From: Ehretia macrophylla
Taxonomy: Eukaryota > Streptophyta > Magnoliopsida > Boraginales > Ehretiaceae
Length of the DNA: 64,000 bases
Assembly: GCA_037974665.1 (NCBI GenBank)
Contig: CM075777.1
Span: 9,633,001 to 9,697,000, forward strand
Reading direction: 5' to 3'
The notes below the pieces were generated by a model. The model made no database searches, had not been told where the DNA came from, and saw only the letters and a list, made by a program, of their open reading frames with translations. This document shows, in pieces, positions 36,320 to 47,711 of the stretch; positions within the stretch are counted from its first letter, which is position 1; each line of letters begins with the position of its first letter. The translations under genes were made by a program, and so were the position numbers.

Positions 36320-36633
36320 CATACATATATGATATTAATATCATACATATATATGATATTATGTCAAGATCTCAAGTTAGTACAGTGCAAATTTGATTTT
36401 TAGATTTTTTTAACATTTAAATTATTTTTTTTGAGTGGTTTTTTATTTAAATTATTTTTAAAAAAATTATCAGTTTCGGTTTCGGTTTCGGTTATCCGCA
36501 ATATTTTTATACTTGTCGGTTTCGATTTTAAATAATGGTTTTTAAAACCATCAGTTTTCAATTTTTGGTTATACTACGGTTTTGGTTTTGGTTTTTTTTT
36601 TAAATTGCGGTTAACCGACCCGCTACCATCCTT

Positions 36634-37270
36634 AACCATGGTACTTCATCTTGGATTTGGCTAGTGAGTTCATCCATGACTAGTCAAAAAAGGTGTGGGC
36701 TCAATGCAGATCTTTGATGTAGTCCTATTGTAATCGGAAAAAAATTAGACTCTTTTTCCCTCGTCCTTGCGCTAGTCATCGCTCCATCGTACGTATCTTT
36801 TCTACCTCAATTTATGTTATACACACATTTTTTCTCTCCAACACTCTCCATAGAACTTCCTTAGGAACTTGGTCATATGCTTTCTCCAATTCAATAAACA
36901 CCATGTGCAAGTCTTTCTGGTTCCCTCGATATTGTTCTATTAACCTCCTTAATAAAAAGATAGCTTCCATTGTTGATTTCCCAGGCATAAAACCAAAATT
37001 GATTTTCTGACACCCTTATATTTCTCCTTATTCTCCTTTCAATCACTATTTCCCAGAGTTTCATAGTGTGACTCATTAATTTAATTCCTCGGTAATTGGC
37101 GCAATTCTAGATGTCTCCTTTATTTTTGTATATTGAAACTAAGGTACTCTCCCGCTAGGTATCAGACATCTTTTTACTCCTCAAAATTACGTTAAAAAGT
37201 CTCGTTAGCCATGTTATACCCTCATCGCCCATGCACCTCCATACTTCAATTGGGAAATAAAGACTACATG
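36634..37270 (-). mobile_element. RTE-type LINE, reverse-transcriptase core (piece 1 of 3)
   Basis: Minus-strand translation gives [32 protein letters not shown], then [17 protein letters not shown] and [17 protein letters not shown], the palm core of plant RTE reverse transcriptase. The first catalytic aspartate of DLEKAYD is replaced (IELEKAYD), the usual GF before PGRS is WF, and a short slip separates it from the next block. The LINE's 5' part beyond about 37270 is missing. Confidence 0.88.
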
Positions 37271-38759
37271 CTTAAACATTTTTCTTTAAGTTCTTTTCAA
37301 GCAGATATCTTAAATATATGTAGCTTTTACTTGTTTTCCTAGGAGTATACGGTAGTATAGATTTGGTACTTTTATGCATTTAGAAATAATGTATTCCTTG
37401 TCGGAAATATGACATACTGATGAGTCTCATTTTCCTTGTAGCTAGCAAACATACTCACAATGATATTTTCCTTGTAACAATTGTGATGCACTCGGAAGTA
37501 CATTTTCTTTGAGAGCTAATTCGAATCTTGTGCTCCTTAATTTTGAAAAGAAAAATCATTATTTATAACGTGGTAGAGTGCAAATTTTTAATTATTTCTT
37601 TTAGTTTACTCAATCCATCAAAGTTTTTGAAGTTCAAGGAAAATTTAGCGAAAGATGCTATCTTTTTCTCTTTTGGTAATTATTTGGATTGCCCCAAAAC
37701 TTCGTTACATCTTGAAACAGGCTCATAGCTATTTTTTAACTTGAAGGGTTGGACGTTTAAGCCTCCCTTCATGTTTCTTAATCTATAAACCAGAAAATAA
37801 ATAGAGATAAATTGAACTACATAGTAACATTAGGATCAAATTACTATTCTCAATGGAGATATATAAATTCTAGTAACATTAGGATCAATTTACTATTCTC
37901 ATTGGGAGATCTATGAATTCAAGGATATCATGAAGGAATTACCTCCATTGGAACATTAAAATAGTTACAAATGTCAGTTGCTTGTGATACATAGATAGTT
38001 TCTTTACACTGCAAATATGTTATGGATAGAATACTTCTTTGAAAATTCGAAAAGAAATTTCTTATCTTGATAACCAAAGATGTATAGAAAAAACTTTGTT
38101 GCTTGCACTTTTTAAGAGTAATTGATTGAGAAATTTTGATAAGGGCTTTTATAGGTTGTGGAAATGGGAGGAAGAGAAGGAAATTGATCTTTCAACCTCC
38201 TTCAATTCTTATTTGTTTTGAAAAAAAAAACCTCCTTCAATTTGGGATATAATGGAGGGATTATCCTTATCCTACCCTACATTTGTATGTAAGTGTGTTG
38301 TGTAGGTAATGTGTGCTTGTGCAATTATGTATTAGTATACGATTCATCATATGTGATGCATAGAAGGTAAAGCTAAGTGTTGTGTTTATGTGTAAGATAG
38401 GAGAATAAGGAAAGTGTCGTTAGGGTTGAAGATAAAGAATTGGCTTGAGAAAATGGTGTCCTCTTTTGGACCAGTTGAAAAGAGGCCCACACTAGTTAAT
38501 CCAAGTTATCCCTTATACTCACAAGGCCGACTTATAAACCACACATATACACTATTTTCTACTGATGTGAGATATCATATACACCCTCTGTTAAGAACCT
38601 GACATCCTCGTTAAGGGCACACATATCCAGGACTAATCAGGCGGTGTGTATAATTTTAGATGTGGCTCTTATGGGTTCAAGATGTGGCTCCTACCACCTT
38701 TTTGGTGTAGCACTTTGCCCTGCATAGCACTTAGCTCTCGCACCGGATAATAACATGCT

Positions 38760-38840
38760 CTGATACCATTCTATCATGCCCACACCCCGAGCCCAAAACC
38801 CCAGACACGCAAACGAGACTAGTATTGTAGGCATAAGAAA
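38760..38840. repeat. Short dispersed repeat (CACACCCCGAGCCCAAAACC type)
   Basis: The words TACCATTCTATCATGCC and CCCGAGCCCAAAACCCC recur at 42809-42850 and, more diverged, at 42432-42470. The family resembles plant repeats that begin TGTCACGCCCCGAG. I cannot class it further. Confidence 0.4.
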
Positions 38841-39521
38841 TAACTATGTGGGTCCTCTTTGTTACTAGTCCAAAATGCTTAACTCATGTTTTTACTTATA
38901 CCTACAGTACTGACTTATAAACCAATCATACACATAATCTCCCACCTATATGAGATTTTACACCTGTGTTGATTTCTTGCATGTTGAAAAAAGCTTCATT
39001 TTATTGGTTTTGACTTGTAATTAATCGAAGGAGCATGGTTCAAAGGTGAGATTTATAGGATCTTTTGAATGTAGAAAAGGATGCAGAAGTAGGTCAGTTT
39101 GCAAGACAAGAGGGTTAAGCTTGTGAGAATAGTATTCACTTGAGACCTAAATGATCTCTAGCTCGAGTCACTGGGGGTAGGTGAAAAATTACTGTTGATC
39201 TCCACAAAATAAAAAAAAATAAAAAAAACTAGGTACATTTGCAAAGCTTTCATATTCAATGGCATATGAAAATCTTGATTTGCACTGGCCAAGCTAAGTA
39301 GGCAAGGGTGAGGGGACAAAGAAGAAGAAAGCAAGGGATATAAAGGCAAAGAAATAGAGAAAAGGACAAACAAAAAGGAAAAGGAAAAAGCTAACAAAAA
39401 AAGAATAAAGAAAATGAATAGGAAGAAGAGAAACAAGGAAGGAGTAAGAGAAAAAGGATGAGAATTGACAAAGAGGAAGAAAAATGGAGAAAGAAAATGA
39501 TGCAACACTCACAAGAGTAGT

Positions 39522-41272
39522 TGATGTGGGAAAAATCTGACGTTATATGAATGGATAGGATTGACTCTAGAGTGTGAATAAAACCACGCTCGAGCCCCCT
39601 GACCTGAGGCAGATCGGCCCAACCTAGGCCCATTGCAGGGCCCATAGCCCACCCTGACTAGGACTTGTTCCCGCCTAAGGACATCCCGAGTGGTCCGGGA
39701 CCATAGCAATATGCCAATCCATAACATTTCAAAGGGACGAGATCACAATAGTACACGTGACAATCTCTAGTAACTTGAGGTTTAGTATAAATATAAGAGT
39801 TATATTTCAAGAAAGGTAACTAATGGGAGGCATACAATGAAAATGCAACCTGACTCTTCTCTCTCTCTCTTTTTCTTTGCTCCTATGCAATTTCTTGGTT
39901 CCATAACTGACTTGATTGTTTGAGGGGACTCCAGGGCACACCCCTAGGGGTCCTTGTTTTACAGGTAACAGGTCAACGGAGTCAAAGAGAGCATGGGAGT
40001 AAGATTTTTACCTTAATAGATTGGCACCGTCTATGAGAACAAAAGATTATCCCACAAGAAACCACATCAAAGCCAAATAAGTAACGATAAAACACACACC
40101 ATGTTAGCGGCTATTTATTGACTTCTCGTGACATCAAACATTCACGTTTTATGTGTTACATTGCTACACACTCATTCTTATATTTGTTTCTTTTCACCAT
40201 GATAATGGCTTGGTAACATTTAAATTTGTTAAAAATGAAATTGTTTCCAAATAGCAAGCTTCAGATTGTATTCACTTTTGGTTGTTAGTGATTTATCCAT
40301 CTGCAATGTGCAATTGAATTGCCATATGATACGTTTTATCCTATGGACCAAATTGTCTCAATAATGAGAAAGTGAATTCTCAAAATTTTTAATGAAATTG
40401 TGTTTTAATGACTGATTCAGAAGTATATCTGTTTGCTTATGTGCTTGTGGATGCTAAAAAGATAATATAATTCCATGTGGAAGCCGACTTCAGTTTGGAC
40501 TCTCATCACTTCTTATCTCTAAAGTTGTACAGAAAGAACTTATACATATGTATGTCTCTCATAACATGCACGAAAAGTGTTTGATAAATTACTAAAGTGT
40601 TTTTTCTATTTTAGACCAAAATAGATGTTTGATAAAATGCCAAAATGCACTTTGCATTGAAAACTTGAACAAATAAATGTCACTCATGGTATGTGCCTAA
40701 GGTGTTTAACAAAATGCCAAGACGCACCTTTTTTTTTAATAAAATCATGTGCGAATTTCTAAGGTATTAAGAAAATCATTTATACACATATAACTTTATT
40801 ATAAGTTACTTCCTCTTTCTTATTGATTTTGAAATATATTTATTACTTTGTACAATCAAATAGCACATGACCACGTTAATTTGAACTACTCATTGTCAAG
40901 CCCTTGTTGGAGAATGCAAATCAAAACTTAAGATGATTCTTGGATTGTTGGGAAAATGAAGAGACAAGATTCATAGAATTGGGGGGCTAATGATGTGGGG
41001 AAACACAGTAGTACACGTAGCAGTCTCTAGTAGCTTGAGGTTTATTATAAATATAAGAGTCATATTCCAAGAAAGGTAACTAATAAGAGACATACACATA
41101 AAAATGCTCCCTCTCTTTTTTCTTTGCTCCTAAGAAATTTCTTAGCTCCATACCATAACTGACTTAATCATCGGAGGGAGTCCTTCGGAGCACACCCCCA
41201 AGGGTCCTTGTTTTGCAAGTAACAGGTCAACGGAGTCAAAGCAAGTAAGGGATCCAGATTTTTACCTTAATA
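39522..41272 (+). mobile_element. TRIM/LARD-like non-autonomous LTR element
   Basis: Two related LTRs (39522-40018 and 40991-41272, both starting TGATGTGGG and ending TTTTTACCTTAATA) flank about 970 bp without coding sequence. A primer site ATTGGCACCGTCTATGAGAA (40020-40039) and a polypurine tract TTGGGGGGCTAA (40979-40990) give plus-strand orientation. The target duplication GTAGT (39517-39521, 41273-41277) is perfect, and copy B at 43551-43575 shows the empty site. The primer site resembles those of Tat-branch gypsy elements. It is non-autonomous by nature. Confidence 0.85.
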
Positions 41273-41357
41273 GTAGTAGTTAAGGGTCTGTTCGGGAGTG
41301 TTTCCAAAAATAGTTTTTTTTTGTGAAAATAAAAAAACATAAAAACTTTTTTGGTAT

Positions 41358-43660
41358 GGGTTGTTTTCGGAAATAATATATTCCTCATTACAAAGATGAC
41401 ACACTGATGAGTCTCATTTTCCTTGTTAACAAGCATGACACACTCGGAAATGGGCAACCTCTCCCTTGTAGTTGGCAAGCATACCAATAATATTTTTCTT
41501 GTAACAAATGTGATGCACTCGGAAGTACGTTTTCTTTGAGAGCTAATTCGAATCTTGCGCTCCTTAATTTTGAAAAGAAAATCATTATTTATAATGTGGT
41601 AGAGTGCAAATTTTTAATTATTTCTTTCAGTATACTCGATCAATCGAAATTTTTTAAAGTTAAAGGAAAATTTAGGAAAAAATGTTATCTTTCTCGCTTT
41701 TGATACATAGTTGGATTGCCTCCAAACTTCGTTACATCTTGAAATAGACTCATAGCTATTTTTTAAATGAAGGGCTGGACGTTTAAGCCTCCCTTCACAT
41801 TTCTTTACCTAAAAACCATAAAAAAGAAATAGAAACAAATTGAACTACATAGTAATTTTAGGATCAATTTACTATTCTCATTGGGAGATCTATAAATTCA
41901 AGGATGTCATGAAGGAATCACCTTCATTAGAACATTAAAAGAGTTACAAATGTTAGTTGCTTGAGACACATAAATATTTTATTTACATTTCTAATATGTT
42001 ATGGATAAAATACTTCTTTGAAAATTAAAAAAAGAAATTTCCTATGTCAATAACCCAAGATGTATAGAAAATACTTTGTCGCTTGGACTTTTTAAGAGTA
42101 ATTGATCGAGAAATTTTGATAAAGGCTTTTTTAGGTTGTGGAAATGGGAGGAAGAGAAGGAAATTGATCTTTCAACCTCCTTCTCCAACTCCCTCAATTT
42201 GGGATAAAATGGAGGGATTATCCTTATCTTGCCCTACACTTGTATATAAGTATGTTGTGTGAGTTATGTGTACTTGTGGAATTATGTATTAGTATATGAT
42301 TCATCATGTGTGATGCATAGTAGGTGAAGCTAAGTGTTGTGTTTGTGTAAGGTAGGAGAATAAGAAAAGTGTCCTTAGAGTTGGAGATAAGATTTGGCTT
42401 GAGAAAATGGTGTCCTCTTTGGTACCTATTGTCACGCTCCGAGTCCAAAATCTCAGACTCGTAGGCGAGACTGGTGTTATAGACATAAGAAATAACTACT
42501 TGGACCTCTTTTCAACTAGTCCAAAAGAGGTCCAAAGTGATTAATCTAAGTTATCCTTTATACTCACAAGATCCACTTATAAACCACATATATATATTAT
42601 CTCCTTCCGGTGTGGGATGTCACATACAACTTCTTTAAGGACTTGATGTCCTCGTTAGAGGCACACATATCCAAGACTAATCAGGCAGTGTAGGATTCTA
42701 GAGATGACTCATAAGGGTTCAAGAGGTGGCTTGCACCACCTTCTTAGTGTAGCACTTTGCCCCATATAGTACTTAGCTCTTGCACTGGCTAGTGACCTAC
42801 TTTGATACCATTCTATCATGCCTATACCTCGAGCCTAGAACCCCAAACACGCAAGCGAGGCTAGTGCTATAGACATAAGAAATAATTAATTGGGTCCTCA
42901 GATTTACTAGTCCAAAATACTTAACTTAAGTTATTCTTTATACCCACAACACCCATTTATAAACCAATCAAACACACACTCTCCCATCGTTTCCCACTGA
43001 TGTAAGACTTTACGCTTGTGTTGATTTTTTGCATGTTGAAAAGAATCTTCATTTTATTGGTTTTGACTTGTAATTAATCGGAGAAGCGTGGTTCAAAGGT
43101 AAGATTTATAAGATCTTTTGAATGTAGAAAAGGATGCAGAAGTAGGTAAGTTTGCAAGACAAGAAGGTTAAGCTTGTGGGAACATTCCTCACTTGAAACC
43201 TAAATAATCTCTAGCTTGAATCACTTAGGAGTAGGTGAGAAACTACTGTTGATCTCCTTAAAAGAAAAAAAAGTAGGTACGTTTGCAAAGCTTCCATATT
43301 CAATGACATATGAAAATCTTGATTTGCACTGGCGGAGCTATGTAAGCAAGGGTGGGGGGACAAATGAGAAGAAAGCAAGGGATATAAAGGCAAAGAAAGG
43401 GAGAAAATGACAAACAAAGAAGGAAAAGGAAAAAGGAAAAAAAAAAGAAGAAGAAAGAAAATGAATAGGAAGAAGAGAAAAACGGAAGGAGTAAGATAAA
43501 AAGGATGAGAATTGACAAAGAGGAAGACAAATGGATAAAGAAAATGATGCAACACTCACAAGAGTAGTAATTAAGAGCCTCTTCGGAATTGTTTCCGAAA
43601 ATAGTTTTTTATTTTTGAAAATAAAAAAACAAAAAAATTTATTTGGTATGGGTTGTTTTT
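41358..43660. repeat. Tandem segmental duplication, copy B
   Basis: This copy of 37378-41357 lacks the TRIM-like insertion. Differences include an extra block with TGTCACGCTCCGAGTCC (42433-42449) and scattered changes. The purine-rich part (43360-43550) reads open on the minus strand in several frames only because of composition. No gene is visible. Confidence 0.8.
42432..42614. repeat. About 180-bp repeat with TGTCACGCTCC / GGGATGTCACA ends
   Basis: The stretch starts TGTCACGCTCCGAG and ends GTGTGGGATGTCACA; the ends are weak inverted repeats (TGT-ACRYYCC). It could be a MITE or a fragment of a longer repeat. A related copy starts at about 42812. Confidence 0.3.
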
Positions 43661-44541
43661 TAAAATGGTTTCAAAATTTGTTCTGAAAAATGTGTTATTT
43701 AGAACAAGAAAACAAGAATAATTTTTTTATATTTTCATGTATTTTTGTTTCATTTCTTCTTCCTCCCGACACACATGAACATATTTAAATTAATTATTAT
43801 TAATAAATTTAATAATAAAAAATAATTAACAAATTAAATTTAATAATTTATTAATTAATTAAATTAATGAATAAAATAAATAATATAATCAATTTAATTT
43901 AAAAAGAATATTTAATTAGTTCAAAATTCATTAAATATATAGTTTTTATTTAGAATATAAAATATTAGAATAATTAATTAGTTTTTGTTAATTAATTAAT
44001 TATTCTCAAAATAAATTCAAAATTAAATAAAACACTCTTAAGTAAATTCATCTTTGAAAGCAGATTGAGTCGTTTTCTTTCTTTTCTATCTCTCTCTTTT
44101 TGTCTTTTTTTTTTATATGTTGACTTTGAGCGAAAAGACAAAAAAAAAAGGCCAAGAAGGAGAAGAAGAAAGGAAAAGAAATAGAAAGAAAAAGGAAAAT
44201 TGACTCAAATTCTTAAGGTATTTTAATCTTTTTTTATCTGTTGACTTTGAGTCAAGGCCGTTACTTACCATTCCATTATTCACACAAATCTTTTTTATGA
44301 ATTATGGGCTACTTTGCTTAAGGAATACTTTCACGAACTTGGAGCTAAGGACTCAAGGAGATATCATTGATGTCAACCACATTTTCTGTCTTTATCAGTG
44401 AAGTAAATTATCCCTATGCTAAGTGGTCTGCAGTCTTCAATATGAGCCCAAGAAGCCAAACAAAACTTGAAAGAATATGTGTCACTTGTACTAAAATGCG
44501 TGGGGGTTTAGTAGAAGGAAACATATCCCATATACTTCAAA
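43661..44541. other. AT-rich and purine/pyrimidine-rich intergenic DNA
   Basis: 43790-44040 is nearly pure A and T. 44060-44210 pairs a pyrimidine-rich run with a purine-rich run and could fold back on itself. The word TTGACTTTGAG occurs at 44124 and 44243. An open plus-strand stretch from 44367 runs into the next element and is not supported as a gene. Confidence 0.5.
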
Positions 44542-44734
44542 GGGAAAAATGCAGCAGTAGTCCCCATTGTTTACTCAAAAGTCAATTTAATCCCCATTGT
44601 TTCAAAATGCTCAAAAAGGTCCCCAATGTTTGTAAACATGCTCATTGTGGTCCCTACCGTTAAAATTTTGGTTAGTTTTAACAGATGTGAATAGTATTTC
44701 AATGGTAAATTTGAAAAATCACAAAAAACACAAA

Positions 44735-44962
44735 ATTTCACACAAAAATACCAAAAAACATACACTAACACACCTACAAACACACGCACTCACCAAAAAA
44801 CACACACTAACACACCCACAAACACACACTCACAAAAACACCAAAAAACACACTAATACACACACATTAACACACCCACAAACACACACTAACATCAAAA
44901 AACACACACTAACACCAAAAAATACACACTAATACACACTCATAAACACACACTAATACACA
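44735..44962. repeat. CA-rich tandem array
   Basis: Imperfect copies of ACACACACTAACACACCCAC-like units alternate with ACAAACACACACT. A 95-codon plus-strand open stretch here is a by-product of the repeat (threonine, histidine and lysine runs). Confidence 0.8.
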
Positions 44963-44964
44963 AG

Positions 44965-45265
44965 GAGGGGGGTGGGGCTGTTCGCGCAGCAGGGGGGGTG
45001 GGTGGCGCTGTTCGCGCAGGGGGGTGGGGGGGCGCTGTTCGCACGGGGGGGGGGGGGGGGCGCTGTCGCGCGCAGGGGGGGGGTGGGGGGGGCGCTGTCG
45101 CGCAGGGGGGGGTGGGGGGAGGCGCTGTCGCCGCAGGGAGGGGGGGTGGGAGGCGCTGTTTTGCGCAGGGGGGGTGGGGGGGGGCGCTGTCGCGCGCAGG
45201 GGGGGTGGGGGGGGCGCTGTCGCGCGCAGGGGGGGTGGGGGGAGGCGCTGTGCCGCAGGGGAGTG
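44965..45265. repeat. G-rich minisatellite, about ten 26-34-bp units
   Basis: The units follow GGCGCTGTCGCGCGCAGGGG plus a G run broken by a single T. Nearly every unit has two or more runs of five or more G, so four-stranded G structures are likely on the plus strand. Three overlapping glycine-rich frames are open (44972-45366) but have no protein character beyond the repeat. Confidence 0.85.
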
Positions 45266-45539
45266 GTAGTGGGTGGTGGTGGTGCTTGGTGGTGCTTGGT
45301 GGTGGTGGGTTGAGGGTTTGGAAGAGGAAGAAGAAGATAGGGATATTTTGGGTATTTTATTTTTAAGTAAGGGTAATTTAGTTATTTTATAAATTTTCTG
45401 TTAAAATTTTAACGGTAGGGACCACAATGAGCATATTTACAAACATTAGGGACCTTTTTGAATATTTTAAAACAATAAGAATTAAATTGACTTTTGAGTA
45501 AACAATGGGGACTACTGCTGCATTTTTCCCTACTTCAAA

Positions 45540-46989
45540 CGTGTTAGAGATACCTTAAACACAAATGTGAGAAATTAATCAATTGCATTGGTTAATACAA
45601 TGTTGATTTTAATGGTTACATTATGCAAGTTTATGTCGATTTGTATACCTTATTCTAATATCTTTATTAGATTAATTTTGAATGTATTTTCCAATAAATA
45701 TGTTTTACACTCATAATTGTTATGTTATTTTATTGATAAGTTTGAAAATTTGCTTAGTTTTCATTTGAATTAAACGTCAACAATCATATATACATAATAT
45801 ATATATATAGATATATCGAGGGAAACGACACCCAATTTTGCTTGCCCCGTTTTTTCCTTTGGACTTTTCATTAGTGTGAGTACACTAGTGCTTGCAAGTA
45901 CTTCTTATTTGAGACCTTCTTTCTCCTCCTACTCTTGGTACCTCGTATTTCTAAAATTACATTTCCATATTAAAAAGTAACAAACAATAAAAAAAACAAA
46001 TAAAAGTTTATATATATACCTAGGATAAGTGGTTTAGAAAAATGGTTAGAATAACACGAGGGCTAACCATCCCCTGTATGTTCATCAAACTTTGGCAAGC
46101 TCTCTCTCTAGGAAATTAGAACCCAATTACTCTTTTTTGAGCGCTAAAAGCATCTTTAGATCATTGAGGATGGTCAAAACAATAGAGTTTTTCAGTGAGA
46201 GTAGAGAATTTCAACATTTGATTAGGAGGTTACAACATTTCTTATGAATGGCCCGTGAATATGAATAGTAAGGAGCGAGGTGAAAAAAAGATAAATATTT
46301 ACTTTTCAAGTTCAAATGGGATTTGTTTGCTTTCTCTGTCCTGCTGGTAAGATGCGTCGGTTATATCTCAACTAAGGCTTAATTTGGCTTAACTTTTAGA
46401 CACTTAAAAGCATTTTCTCTAAGTTTAAAAACTGAAATTAACTTGTTTGGCCCATGTTTCAAAGTACTTTGAAGCTGAAAAACAAGAAACTCCAAATTGG
46501 AGCCTTTTAAAATAAATTTTTGTGAAACTATTTTTACATAATATTCAAAGCCATTTTTTTTCCCTAAAATATATGCCTTAATAATTTTTAAAGTTCAACA
46601 TTACTCTCAATGTTACTTAAAACTTAGCATTGCTAAATATAGGTCAAATAATCAATGACTTTTGTTCAATAACACTTTTAACCAAAGTTTTACAGCTTAA
46701 AAATTAAAATTTCACTATTAGGCCAAGCAGAGCCTAAGACTTCGCCAACAATGAAATTTTTACAAGACTATCTAAATGTATGAACAAATAAATGAGCAAA
46801 AAAGTGTCTCACCAAAGAAAAAGGTATGCGAAAGCGCCTATAAGATCATTCAACATTCATAACCTTTCAATCCTATTCAGATCTCAAATCCATATCATTC
46901 ATATATAAACTTTTTTTTATTTGGTAAATCATTCATATGTTTACTTAACTAAAGGCATTTTGTGCCCTTATGGTTTGTTTACTTATTTA
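45540..46989. other. AT-rich intergenic DNA
   Basis: I see no gene, element ends or strong repeats. There is a short (TA)n patch at 45795-45810 and a TTAAAAGC-rich stretch near 46400-46700. Confidence 0.5.
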
Positions 46990-47653
46990 CAGTAGAATCT
47001 CTTTAAATTAATAATCTCTTTTAAATAATAAAATTATCTAGTCTCGACTTGAGGCTAGTGTAAAAAATTAACAATCACAATAAGAATATAAGATAATACA
47101 TTTAAAATATTTCTTTTATATTTTATAGGCCCAAATATTTTATAAATTAATAATTAGGTAAAAAGTACTAAATAAATTGACTATAAAATTTTCTCAAAAT
47201 ATGAATAAAAAATAACTTGTATTTTGTTGAACTTCAAAACTAACTGAATCTCATCTTTAATTGTGCACAATGTATCTAAAAGAGGTTTTGGAATGTTATT
47301 GATTTTTTGATTGCTTTCTCGTGACACTAGTTCCAAATGTTTTGTATTATCATCATCATCAACTTCAACTTCAACATCAATTTCATCTTGACAAGGCATG
47401 TTGTGTTATCAATAATCTTATTTATGCTCAAAACTTCTATATTAGTGACATTTTCATCGAGAAAATTCCCAAGGTGCTTGAAATTTATTTTTCAACGATA
47501 CCCAAACTTATAGATTATGACCTTCAATTTTACTAATAGCAGGTTTGTCTTTATAAATTAATATGTATTACTTTATAGATAAATTAATATCTCACTAAAT
47601 TAAAAGAATTTAAATAATTCTTACACTATTAATCTTTTAAAGATGTTATACTA
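46990..47653. mobile_element. pogo/Emigrant-like (Tc1-mariner) remnant
   Basis: The left end CAGTAGAATCTCTTTAAATT is preceded by TA; the right end, read inward, is TAGTATAACATCTTTAAA. Both resemble the CAGTATAACCTCTTTAAATT ends of plant pogo-like elements. The expected TA beside the right end is not intact. A minus-strand open stretch (47181-47399) with an acidic run (VEVEVDDDD) followed by helical sequence resembles the tail of pogo transposases, but the match is weak. Confidence 0.5.
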
Positions 47654-47711
47654 CAATTAAATTGTCGAAATTGCAAATTCTTGATGATTCTCTCGAAAAT
47701 ATTTGGACTAC

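Larger units (their letters stand above)
24825..36633. mobile_element. hAT-like non-autonomous element split by a caulimovirid
   Basis: The outer ends are TTAGGGATGG on the left and, read from the right, AAGGATGGTAG. The flanking 8-bp repeat AACCATAG/AACCATGG (24817-24824, 36634-36641) sits in the LINE, and 8 bp is the hAT size. Only about 592 bp (24825-25416) and 348 bp (36286-36633) belong to it; the rest is the later caulimovirid insertion. Both flanks share a CGGTTTCGGTTT-like or AAAACCGA-like composition. No transposase is seen. Confidence 0.65.
37378..41357. repeat. Tandem segmental duplication, copy A (with TRIM-like insertion)
   Basis: The sequence from 37378 to 39521 matches copy B (41358-43567) over its whole length, including the AATAATGTATTCCT start, a CATTTTCTTTGAGAGC block and a purine-rich stretch ending CACTCACAAGAGTAGT. 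The final part (41278-41357) matches the end of copy B (43568 onward). Open stretches on the minus strand in the purine-rich part (39158-39645) are low-complexity and not genes. Confidence 0.8.
44542..45530. mobile_element. Mutator-like non-autonomous element enclosing two satellite arrays
   Basis: The ends are inverted repeats starting GGGAAAAATGCAGCAGTAGT, about 120-150 bp long on each side. The flanking 9-bp duplication TACTTCAAA (44533-44541, 45531-45539) is perfect and typical of Mutator-like elements. The interior has no transposase. Its left part is a CA-rich array on the plus strand and its right part an extremely G-rich minisatellite, so the two strands differ sharply in composition. 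Confidence 0.88.

Noticed and set aside
39158-39645. Phenylalanine- and serine-rich frames on the minus strand (also 43211-43559)
   Set aside because: They are translations of a low-complexity purine-rich tract. The hydrophobic look comes from TTT and TCT codons only.
42432-42614. A complete MITE
   Set aside because: The inverted ends are short and imperfect and no target duplication is visible, so it is listed only as a repeat at low confidence.
44972-45366. Three glycine-rich frames of 81-122 codons
   Set aside because: They are a by-product of the G-rich minisatellite; frames overlap and no start, splice or family evidence exists.
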